Origin: Bryobacteraceae bacterium
Lineage (GTDB): Bacteria; Acidobacteriota; Terriglobia; Bryobacterales; Bryobacteraceae
Assembly (NCBI GenBank): GCA_947458745.1
Contig: CANGYQ010000001.1
Span: 744,001-808,000 of the forward strand
Reading direction: 5' to 3'
Length of the DNA stretch: 64,000 nt
The position numbers were made by a program, and so were the translations under genes. This document shows positions 18,317 to 25,710 of the stretch, piece after piece. The first letter of the stretch is position 1, and every line of letters begins with the position of its first letter. Under the pieces are notes generated by a model that was not told the DNA's origin, made no database searches, and saw nothing but the letters and a program-made list of their open reading frames with translations.

Positions 18317-20072
18317 GGATAAAGAGGATCAAGCGGAGCAGAGCGGTTGGCGCAGGTTGGAGTGGCACCGTCCCACCCTGCTGTGGTTCGCGTCCTTCCT
18401 GGCGGCCTCGGCCGGCTGCCTGGCATGGCTGGCATTACTGTGCTGGGCCCGTTGGACGAAGAATAATCTTCTTGAGGATCTCGACATCCATTCCCAGTGG
18501 GATGGCTGGGTTACCCGTGCCGTGACGCTCAGTGCGCTTTCGGTTGCCATCGCGATCTACTACGTCGTCCGCTCCATGCCGGCCTGGATGCCGCAACGCC
18601 ATCCGATGTCGGACGTCGATTTTCCGATGGCGGGAGCCTTCTGGCTCGGGCTGGCGGCGTTGACTGCCGCAGCCGTCGTTCCATGGTGGGGAAGGACTCC
18701 ATTCAACAAATGGCATCTGGTGGGCGCCATCGCCTGTGCCACTCCGATGCTTTCAACTCTTGGCGTCGTGTTGACGGTGCGGCGGGCGGATGATGAATTT
18801 CACTATTGGATGTTCTTCCTGCGCCGGTCTCAAGACTACTTGAACGGGATTGACCCACTGTTGCCGCCGGAGTTGCTCGGCCTGGGGTTGATTGGATTCG
18901 CGTGGGCCAGTCATATGGGTGGAATCATCCGCACGGAGCGGTTCATCTGCCTCGGGGCGCTGACACCCCGCCGGGCGTGCACTCCCGACAGTCCAGCGCA
19001 ACCGCACAAGGCCGGAGGGGGTCCGCTGGCCGGCACCTGGGGCAAGTGCTTGGTGGCGGTGTGCGTGACACTGGCTTGCTGGTGCGCTCTGTTTCTCAAC
19101 TTCCACTCCTTGGAAACCATGAGGTATGACCTTGGGTTCACTTTGGCCGCGGCCGCGCTGGTCGTCTGGACGATCCTGGAAGGCCTGTGGTTTATGGGCG
19201 ATTGGAGCTCCGTGCGGAGCTTCCTGGACTGGCTGGAACTCCATCCCATCCGGTTTGTTGCGTCTGACTTGCCCAAGGAGAAAGATGAGGGGGCCATCTG
19301 GGAGCCCAATCCCCGCCGCCGGAGCTATCTGTTCTACGCCCGCTCGGCGGAGTGTTTGGAGCGGTTGGCGCGAGAGCTTCCGGAATCGCCAAAACCTGAA
19401 GAGGCCGCCGGACAGCCACCGTTGCTCACGCGCGGCTACGTGGCCGGCGTCGCCCAGAACATCCGGCAGTATCTGGCGAACCGGAGCACGGGGGATGGAG
19501 AGTTCCGCGGGACGATTGAAACGCCCTTAGCGGAGCTGGCCAAACTGTTCGAAAGGGAATTGGAAGATGTGGATGGCCGCTGGAAGCGCGGCGCTTCTGA
19601 GCTGGAGCGGGCAGCGAAAGAGAAAGAAATGGCCAAGGCCGCCACATCTCCGCCGATCGATGCGGGCCGCCTGATGGAAGAGTTCCTGGCAGTGAGATTA
19701 GCGGCCTATTTGCGGTCGATCTTCTTGCTGATCCGGAACCGTCTGACTGCCATGACGGCCGGTTTTGTGGCCATCACTCTCTCCCTCAACTCCTATCCGT
19801 TTGGGCGGGAGCGGGTGATCCAAGTCATCACCCTCTTGTTAGCAGCGGTGCTGGGGGCGATAGTGCTGAAGGTCTTTACCGAGATGCAGCATAACCCGAT
19901 GCTGGCCCGGTTTAGTGGTGCCGATGGCGGGCAAATGTCCCGGGGCTTCCTGGCGAAACTTCTTTCGGCGGCGGCGCTGCCCCTGCTCTCCTTGCTGGCC
20001 TCCTACACGCCCGCCATCAACCAACTGGTAGGCGGATGGCTGCAACCAGCACTGACATCCCTGGCGAAGTAA
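18285..20072 (+). CDS. Polytopic membrane protein, probable C-terminal part of a frameshifted large gene
   Basis: Counting from ATG 18285 this frame gives 595 residues. The frame is open further upstream, but codons before 18285 lie inside the previous gene. About seven hydrophobic helices occupy residues 30-310 (for example LLWFASFLAASAG, FWLGLAALTAAAVVPWW, FTLAAAALVVWTI), then a soluble stretch of roughly 150 residues rich in Glu and Arg, then about three more helices (MTAGFVAITLSL, TLLLAAVLGAIVLKV, KLLSAAALPLLSLLASY). ATG 18285 falls inside an A7 tract exactly where the preceding frame loses coding character, so it is either a separate start overlapping the previous gene by 32 bases or a +1 frameshift junction. 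Function unknown. Confidence 0.65.
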   Translation: MPLVERPAAGEDKEDQAEQSGWRRLEWHRPTLLWFASFLAASAGCLAWLALLCWARWTKNNLLEDLDIHSQWDGWVTRAVTLSALSVAIAIYYVVRSMPAWMPQRHPMSDVDFPMAGAFWLGLAALTAAAVVPWWGRTPFNKWHLVGAIACATPMLSTLGVVLTVRRADDEFHYWMFFLRRSQDYLNGIDPLLPPELLGLGLIGFAWASHMGGIIRTERFICLGALTPRRACTPDSPAQPHKAGGGPLAGTWGKCLVAVCVTLACWCALFLNFHSLETMRYDLGFTLAAAALVVWTILEGLWFMGDWSSVRSFLDWLELHPIRFVASDLPKEKDEGAIWEPNPRRRSYLFYARSAECLERLARELPESPKPEEAAGQPPLLTRGYVAGVAQNIRQYLANRSTGDGEFRGTIETPLAELAKLFERELEDVDGRWKRGASELERAAKEKEMAKAATSPPIDAGRLMEEFLAVRLAAYLRSIFLLIRNRLTAMTAGFVAITLSLNSYPFGRERVIQVITLLLAAVLGAIVLKVFTEMQHNPMLARFSGADGGQMSRGFLAKLLSAAALPLLSLLASYTPAINQLVGGWLQPALTSLAK

Positions 20073-20133
20073 TGGCTCGTCGTTGGGGTGAGGCCGGGCA
20101 GCACTGCGCTCACGTTGCAGGACAATAGAAGGA

Positions 20134-20478
20134 ATGAATGCTCCCCGGTTTGTCCTCGCCGCCCTGTTGTCAGTGTTGCTGATAGGTTGCGTCTCCAAAC
20201 CAGCCCCCCCGCCCACCGAGAAGCGCCACGAGATCCGCGGCGAGGTGATGCGGCTAAATGCCAAGGACAAGGTGGCCATCATCAAGCACGGAGAGATCAA
20301 GGACTTCATGGAGGCCATGACCATGGGCTTTGAAGTCCGCGAAGAGGCCCAATGGGCCAAGCTCCGCGAAGGTATGCAACTCAAGGGCACCATCATTGAA
20401 CGGGGCCCGGACTACTGGCTCACCGCCATTGAAGAAGTACCTGCCGCCGCCCCAGCCGCCCCCCAGGAGACCAAATAG
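20134..20478 (+). CDS. CusF-like copper-binding lipoprotein
   Basis: The 114-residue product has a lipoprotein signal with lipobox LIGC at about residues 16-19, then a compact beta-rich domain with RGEVMRLNAKDKVAIIKHGEI and the MEAMTMGFEV motif. That pattern, with Met residues near a conserved Phe/Trp, matches the CusF_Ec-type domain found in periplasmic copper chaperones and in SenC-adjacent proteins. The tail is Pro/Ala-rich. The M28 peptidase starts at the very next base after its stop codon, so the two are co-transcribed, but no copper exporter is nearby. Copper binding is inferred from the family motif. Confidence 0.8.
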   Translation: MNAPRFVLAALLSVLLIGCVSKPAPPPTEKRHEIRGEVMRLNAKDKVAIIKHGEIKDFMEAMTMGFEVREEAQWAKLREGMQLKGTIIERGPDYWLTAIEEVPAAAPAAPQETK

Positions 20479-22095
20479 ATGCGCACCCCCGCCTTCCTCT
20501 TCACCTTGCTCACCGCCACTGCCTTAAGCGCACAACCCACCGCGATCACCGGCACGCATATTCGGGCGCATACCAAGTTCCTGTCCAGCGATCTGCTGGA
20601 AGGTCGCGGCGTCGGTTCACGCGGCGGGGATCTCGCGACAGACTATCTGGCCACCCAGTTCGCGCTCTCCGGCCTGAAGCCCGCGGGCGACCAAGGGACG
20701 TTCTTCCAGGCCGTCCCCATGGTGGGCGTCGCCACCGAGAAGTCAGCGCAGTTGGCGCTGGTGAAGGGCGGGGAGCGGGTGCCACTCACCTGGCAGGACG
20801 ATTTCGTCGGCGTCACCCAGCGCCAGCAGAAGCAGGAAGAGTTTGAAGCCGAAGCCGTCTTTGTCGGCCACGGCATCACCGCGCCGGAGTTCGATTGGGA
20901 CGACTATCGCGGCATCGACGTCAAAGGCAAGATCGTCGTGCTGTTCACCAACGAACCGCCCAGCGAAGACCCCAAGTTCTTCGGTGGCCGCGCGCTCACC
21001 TACTACGGCCGCTGGACCTACAAGTACGAACAAGCCACGCGCAAAGGGGCGATCGCATGCATCATTGTCCACACCACGCCCACCGCGGGCTATAGCTGGG
21101 AAGTGGTGCGAAATTCGTGGGGCAAGGAAGATCCGCAGATGGTGCTCGAAAACGGACAGACTGCCATGGGTCTGGCCGGCTGGGTGACCCGCAAAGCGGG
21201 CGATCGCCTGTTTGCCCACTTGGGCAAGACCGTGGACGACATGGTGAAGCTGGCCGACACGCGGGGCTTCAAGCCAATGCCGTTGAACATCAAGCTGGCC
21301 GCGAAGCTGCCCACCGCCGTCCGGCCCATCGCCAGCCGCAATGTGGTCGGCTTCGTCGAAGGCAGTGACCCGGTGCTGAAGAATGAAGCTGTCGTCTTCA
21401 GCGCCCACTGGGATCACTTGGGTATCGGCGTACCCGTCAATGGCGATGCGATCTACAACGGCGCGGTCGATAACGCCACCGGCTGCGCCACGCTGCTCGA
21501 GATTGCGCGCGTCTGGGCGGCGTTGCCAGTGAAGCCACGCCGCTCGGCCATCTTTCTGGCGGTGACGGCGGAAGAAAGCGGTCTGCGCGGCGCGGAATAC
21601 TACGGCCTCCACCCGTTCATCCCCACCGGCAAGCACGCGCTGAACGTCAACTACGACGCGCTGTATCCCTTCGGCCGGACCAAGGATGTGGTGGTTACCG
21701 GTGCGGAGCGGACCACCGTCTGGCCCACCGTGCAGGACATCGCCCGCCGGTTCAACCTGATCATTGCCCCTGACGCCCGGCCCGAACAAGGCCTCTACTA
21801 CCGCAGCGACCATTTCTCCCTGGCCCGCGTTGGCGTCCCGGCCTTCTCCGTGAAGATGGGCAACGAACTCCGCTCCGGGTCACGCTCCGGTGACGACTTC
21901 TTCGTCGAGTTCAACTCGAAGAACTACCACCAGCCTTCGGATGAGTACAAAGAATCCTGGGACTTCGCCGGAATGGAAGAATTGGCCCGCTTTGGCATGA
22001 CCATCGCCCTTGAAGTCGCCAATCAGGACAAGCTGCCAACGTGGAATCCGGGCGATGAGTTTCTACCCGCCCGAGTGGCCAGCGGCGTGAAGTAG
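20479..22095 (+). CDS. M28 family metallopeptidase (aminopeptidase-like), exported
   Basis: This 538-residue protein has an N-terminal signal (FLFTLLTATALSAQ) and the M28 zinc ligands: SAHWDHLG near residue 310, the bridging Asp in DNATG near 331, the catalytic Glu pair in TAEESGLRG near 362, and the final His in YRSDHFSLAR near 440. An insertion in residues about 110-280 (VGHGITAPEFDWDDY, IVVLFTNEPP) resembles a PA domain, common in secreted M28 peptidases. It likely trims peptides in the periplasm. It follows the CusF-like gene with no gap. It faces the uncharacterised minus-strand operon that ends 21 bp downstream of its stop. Confidence 0.93.
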   Translation: MRTPAFLFTLLTATALSAQPTAITGTHIRAHTKFLSSDLLEGRGVGSRGGDLATDYLATQFALSGLKPAGDQGTFFQAVPMVGVATEKSAQLALVKGGERVPLTWQDDFVGVTQRQQKQEEFEAEAVFVGHGITAPEFDWDDYRGIDVKGKIVVLFTNEPPSEDPKFFGGRALTYYGRWTYKYEQATRKGAIACIIVHTTPTAGYSWEVVRNSWGKEDPQMVLENGQTAMGLAGWVTRKAGDRLFAHLGKTVDDMVKLADTRGFKPMPLNIKLAAKLPTAVRPIASRNVVGFVEGSDPVLKNEAVVFSAHWDHLGIGVPVNGDAIYNGAVDNATGCATLLEIARVWAALPVKPRRSAIFLAVTAEESGLRGAEYYGLHPFIPTGKHALNVNYDALYPFGRTKDVVVTGAERTTVWPTVQDIARRFNLIIAPDARPEQGLYYRSDHFSLARVGVPAFSVKMGNELRSGSRSGDDFFVEFNSKNYHQPSDEYKESWDFAGMEELARFGMTIALEVANQDKLPTWNPGDEFLPARVASGVK

Positions 22096-22115
22096 TCGGG
22101 TAAACCCGCGGCAAC

Positions 22116-22463
22116 CTAACGCGGCTGGCGAGCGCCGAAGCGGATCAGGTGAAGCTGGCGAAAGCCCTCCGCCTCGCAAAGGGTCACCACCACACCTTCA
22201 GCACCGTCCGGCAGGAGCGGAGCCAGCCGCCGGAGCGCCTGGAGCGGATCGCGAACCACGTGGCGGCTGACGGGAGACCAATCCGCCGGCAAGGCGGGCA
22301 GCGTGGGTTCCAGGCTAACGACGGTGCACTGGCGGCCTGGCTCGGTCGTCTGAACGCAGGCCTCTGACCGGGCCGCACCCCACTGCCTTTCGCGCCGCCA
22401 CCGGCGAAGCCGCCCCAGAGCGCGGCGGCCCAACTCCCGGCAGATGGTGAGCAGCGGAATCAT
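22116..22463 (-). CDS. Unknown small protein, last gene of an uncharacterised operon
   Basis: The 115-residue product is very rich in Arg and Leu (for example GRRALGRLRRWRRER near residue 20) and ends in a predicted beta segment (GVVVTLCEAEGFRQLHLIRF). I recognise no family. Its ATG overlaps the stop of the 457-residue gene by four bases (ATGA), so it is translationally coupled to it. The ends of this gene and the M28 peptidase are only 21 bp apart. The open frame is supported by the coupling rather than by any motif. Confidence 0.6.
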   Translation of the reverse strand: MIPLLTICRELGRRALGRLRRWRRERQWGAARSEACVQTTEPGRQCTVVSLEPTLPALPADWSPVSRHVVRDPLQALRRLAPLLPDGAEGVVVTLCEAEGFRQLHLIRFGARQPR

Positions 22464-23833
22464 TCGAAGGAGTTCTCCCAGTTGCGCAATTGGTCAATCA
22501 GCGACAGCAGAAACTTGGGGAAGGCTAGGCCATGCTGGAAACCGCGCGGCGCGTCGGTCAGGTAAACAATCGTAGCGGAATCCTCGTTGATGTTCAGCTG
22601 GAACTCCCCGTCGATCTTCTTCACCTTCAGTTCAATCGAGGCGATCACCTTTCGCGGCTTGCCCGCCCACTCTCCGTCAAAGACCAGAATCTCGGTATCG
22701 CTGGAGCCCTGCTTCTCCCCGCGGAAGACCAGGGCCTGCGGTGCGGCGGTCCGGACGAAGGTCTCAAAGTGCCCAAGCATTTCGTCTAGCTCGGCGCTCT
22801 TGGCCCACCGCTCGATAATCTTTGCGGTGAGCACCTCTGCCATAATCTGCTCCCGCAGCGGGCCAGACACCAGAAAATCGGGCGGACCGACGGCCAGCTT
22901 CAATTGCCCATCCTGCTCGGCGACTGACATCTCCAGGCTGAAGTTGTCATTGTCAGGCTTGGTGGCCAGTTGGCCATTCGGCTGCAAGCGCAAGGTGACA
23001 GAGGCGCGGTAGTCGAGAATCTCCAAGTCCGGCATTAAATCCCTCAATGGATCGCCGGGCGGCAGCACGGTCGCCTTCCGCGCGGTACTCCAGCCCGAAA
23101 CCAGTGCCCGGAGAATCTGGGGAATAGCCTCGTTCGACTGATGCTCCAGCTCGATCACCCAAGGCTCGCCGGACTTGAATCCACTCCGGGCCCAGCGCGC
23201 CACTTCGTCGAGAAGCTTCCTGAACGCTTCTGGCTCGTAGGACAAGTTCTTCGCGCCCGGGGGGCTGGTGGGGAAGACGATCCGGGCATCCGCCTCTCCC
23301 CGATGCATGTACGCCACGCGAGCCACCCGCACGTCACTGGGCTGCGTGACGCCAAGGTAGGAATCGCCAAGATCGGCGAACGCAATTTCATCGAAGCGCG
23401 CGTTGCGCAAAGCCTCGGCCAGCAGCGTCTTACTCTCGGGCGGGATGCCATCCCCAAAAAACGGTGGCTGCATCGCCGTAATGGAGGAGATGTCCCCTAC
23501 TTCAAGCGGCGGGGCTTCCCTGTCATCCGCGGGCGACCGCATCAACGGAGTCACCGAAAAGCCGGTGTCCATCTCCAGTACTACCTCCTCGGTTGGCGGC
23601 CGGCGGAAGAAGAAGCGCACGCCTTTTCCCTGCGCCACGGAAAGATAGGCGCGGCTGGTCACCTGTGTGGACCGGACGACGGAGATCGTTTCGGCGTCGC
23701 GCGCGATGGCGCTTAAGGCCATCAGCCGCTGCGCCGCCATCACTCCGCGGACAATCTCGCCATAACAGGCCGGTAGATTTCGAACTGCCGCCAGGTCTTC
23801 AGGTGCGGCAACTGCGGGAGACCTTCCCGTCAT
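22460..23833 (-). CDS. Unknown 457-residue protein of an uncharacterised operon
   Basis: I do not recognise this protein. It has no signal peptide and no membrane segment, so it is probably cytoplasmic. Residues about 25-70 form a helix (GVMAAQRLMALSAIARDAETISVVRS) followed by beta segments (RAYLSVAQGKGVRFFFRRPP). The centre contains repeated beta-strand text such as LRLQPNGQLATKPDNDNFSLEMSV and the C-terminal third has VIASIELKVKKIDGEFQLNIN, ending in a helix (FLLSLIDQLRNW). It begins 3 bp after the 297-residue gene and overlaps the 115-residue gene, so it is the fourth of five genes in a tight operon. Confidence 0.75.
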   Translation of the reverse strand: MTGRSPAVAAPEDLAAVRNLPACYGEIVRGVMAAQRLMALSAIARDAETISVVRSTQVTSRAYLSVAQGKGVRFFFRRPPTEEVVLEMDTGFSVTPLMRSPADDREAPPLEVGDISSITAMQPPFFGDGIPPESKTLLAEALRNARFDEIAFADLGDSYLGVTQPSDVRVARVAYMHRGEADARIVFPTSPPGAKNLSYEPEAFRKLLDEVARWARSGFKSGEPWVIELEHQSNEAIPQILRALVSGWSTARKATVLPPGDPLRDLMPDLEILDYRASVTLRLQPNGQLATKPDNDNFSLEMSVAEQDGQLKLAVGPPDFLVSGPLREQIMAEVLTAKIIERWAKSAELDEMLGHFETFVRTAAPQALVFRGEKQGSSDTEILVFDGEWAGKPRKVIASIELKVKKIDGEFQLNINEDSATIVYLTDAPRGFQHGLAFPKFLLSLIDQLRNWENSFE

Positions 23834-23836
23834 AGG

Positions 23837-24730
23837 CTACGTCCCGAGGAACGTCCTCTGTTTGGCGGCCAACTCCAGCACCAGCTGCTGCATGAGCGGC
23901 TCGCCGTCACCATTGTTCTTCGCAAAGCGGTAGATGGGCTCCAGTTTGGTGGCGTGGCCCGGCACCGCCAGGGTTAGCAGCCAGATGCCGACATCCTTGG
24001 AGGCCGCGGTCTCGGCATAGAAAACCAGGTAGCGCGTACCACCACCCACATCCACCAACACAACATCGGCCGGCGAGGCCGAGGCCGCGTTCACCAGCGG
24101 CGCCAGCGGGTCCGTGGCCGTCTGCGCCTTCACTTCCGCGGCGGCGATCGCGGCCACCAACTCCTGCCGCAGAAGCGGGTCGACGATCAGCGTCCACTGC
24201 GGCACGACACGCCGGGCGGACTCGATCGCGCCCGGAGGGGCTGGAACCGAGATGATCTCGAAATTGATGCCCTGCTGGTTCTGCTGCACCGTCTGGCTAT
24301 TCTTGCCCCAGAACAACAAATTCAGCTTATTGCCGGCGGTCACATCCAGCCCGAACTTCATCTGTGCTTCCAACTTCGGCATCCGGAAGACGGTGGGCTG
24401 GATGTGCGCCTGGCCTTCAATCTCTTTCAGATAGGTGGCGGTCTCACGATCCAGCTTCTTCTGAGTGGCCACCACCGATTGCGCCAAGCTTGTCAGGAAC
24501 TCATCAAACGGAGTCTGGGACGAGCCGCTCTGCTGAATCTCCCGCTGCTTGGCTTCATACCCTTCCTGGGCGAGGTCCAGCAATCTCACCATATCATTGC
24601 CATCCAGGTCGGAACCAAGCTTGTCGGCCGAACCGGAATCAATGGGCTGTTGGTCTTGCTTGACGTTCTTAAGTCTCCCTGAGTCGACAGACAACGTCCC
24701 GAGCAGATCACGTACTTGCTGGTTGGTCAT
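23837..24730 (-). CDS. Unknown 297-residue protein sharing a module with the first gene of the operon
   Basis: There is no signal peptide. Residues about 50-110 are polar and helical (QEGYEAKQREIQQSG, VATQKKLDRETATYLKEIEGQ). The next section, about 113-170, reads FRMPKLEAQMKFGLDV, then NKLNLLF and INFEIISVPAPPG. This resembles the core of the 104-residue first gene (MRIPELTVDARLGVAT, FSLAV, IRITIEQTVPAKP). The rest is mixed, with DVVLVDVGGGTRYLVFYAET and a final helical region. The shared module suggests that the proteins bind the same partner or each other. The gene begins 21 bp after the 189-residue gene and ends 3 bp before the 457-residue gene. No function is known. Confidence 0.75.
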   Translation of the reverse strand: MTNQQVRDLLGTLSVDSGRLKNVKQDQQPIDSGSADKLGSDLDGNDMVRLLDLAQEGYEAKQREIQQSGSSQTPFDEFLTSLAQSVVATQKKLDRETATYLKEIEGQAHIQPTVFRMPKLEAQMKFGLDVTAGNKLNLLFWGKNSQTVQQNQQGINFEIISVPAPPGAIESARRVVPQWTLIVDPLLRQELVAAIAAAEVKAQTATDPLAPLVNAASASPADVVLVDVGGGTRYLVFYAETAASKDVGIWLLTLAVPGHATKLEPIYRFAKNNGDGEPLMQQLVLELAAKQRTFLGT

Positions 24731-24751
24731 GGTCGCCAGTTGCGGCTACTA

Positions 24752-25321
24752 CTATGGCTTCTCCGGCAACGTTTCCATCGCCAACTTCCGAGCGGCTTGG
24801 GCAGACTCAAACAAGTCCTTGTCCAACTGGAGGGTGCTCGGCAGTTCCTTCGTGGTGTCAATCGCCAAGTTCTTGGCGCGGTCCAGCAACGAATTGAAGG
24901 CGGTCTGGTTATCCTGCGGCAGCACCGCATGGATGACCGTGCGCACTTCCGCGCCCGCACGATACTCCGAGGAGCGGCCCGCGGAAAAGGAGCCGTTCAC
25001 CACAACGCCAGCCATTCCAAAACCACCACCTGCGGTGATCTGGGACTGTTTGCTTTCCGACAAATCCATCCTTACCATCAAGGTCGTCTCGGTGAACTGA
25101 TAGCGCGCTGGAGCCGCCGTCATCACCAAGTGCTTCAGAAAGGCATCGCTGTCCGCCTCTTTGGAGGAGCCCAGCGCGTCCTTCGCGATCGCAGCGAGAA
25201 CCTTCAGGCTATCGATATAGTCGATGTTCAGCTGCTTCTGCGCTTGCGCGATGGCCAGCCCAAGGTCGGCAACGACGTTGGGAACAGAGCTAAGGTCTCT
25301 GATGAGTTTACTGACGGGCAT
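24752..25321 (-). CDS. Unknown 189-residue protein, DUF2589-like in layout
   Basis: The N-terminus (SKLIRDLSSVPNVVADLGLAIAQAQKQLNIDYIDSL) has the helix-then-beta arrangement that reminds me of the DUF2589 family, where a short amphipathic helix precedes beta strands. The centre has paired strands (YQFTETTLMVRMDLSES) and a Gly/Ser-rich loop (ITAGGGFGMAGVVVNGSFSAG). The C-terminus is helical. There is no signal peptide or membrane span. It is the second gene of the operon, 15 bp after the first. The DUF2589 resemblance is from memory of family texture and is weak. Confidence 0.7.
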   Translation of the reverse strand: MPVSKLIRDLSSVPNVVADLGLAIAQAQKQLNIDYIDSLKVLAAIAKDALGSSKEADSDAFLKHLVMTAAPARYQFTETTLMVRMDLSESKQSQITAGGGFGMAGVVVNGSFSAGRSSEYRAGAEVRTVIHAVLPQDNQTAFNSLLDRAKNLAIDTTKELPSTLQLDKDLFESAQAARKLAMETLPEKP

Positions 25322-25336
25322 GGGGAAATCCCTCCT

Positions 25337-25651
25337 CTACGTGTTCTGGACTGGCTTGGCGGGTACCGTCTGCTCAATGGTGATCCGAATCCGTGAAAAC
25401 GTTTCGTCTTTCACGGCATGCGTCACCTGAAATCCTAAATTGATTGGGCTCACCGCGAGCGAAAAGCCCTTGGTGCGGCTGGTGGCGACGCCCAACCGTG
25501 CATCCACGGTCAGCTCGGGAATCCGCATCCGCGGTACGCCCAACGCCGCGTCCGTCGGCTGCACGGCACGGTCAAATTGCCGCTGCACTTCAACGGCACT
25601 CCGGGCGAATTCATCCATCAAATCAGTGAGTAGCAAGACGGGCCACGGCAA
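25337..25651 (-). CDS. Unknown 104-residue protein, first gene of an uncharacterised operon
   Basis: The protein begins with a helix (LMDEFARSAVEVQRQFDRAV) and then a beta module, MRIPELTVDARLGVAT to RIRITIEQTVPAKP, that recurs in the 297-residue third gene. The start could be ATG 25651 or, equally, the internal ATG at 25618 (MDEFARS). It is preceded by 59 bp up to the copper monooxygenase gene, and a promoter would be expected there or within the next gene. No family is recognised and no export signal is seen. Confidence 0.7.
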   Translation of the reverse strand: MPWPVLLLTDLMDEFARSAVEVQRQFDRAVQPTDAALGVPRMRIPELTVDARLGVATSRTKGFSLAVSPINLGFQVTHAVKDETFSRIRITIEQTVPAKPVQNT

Positions 25652-25710
25652 GCCTACGCCCTTGGGCTACATTTGTCAATGATTATCACGGCATCAGCCG
25701 TGATTATTGG

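Noticed and set aside
20743..21813. 356-residue open frame on the minus strand
   Set aside because: Antisense to the M28 peptidase; no motifs and no start signal.
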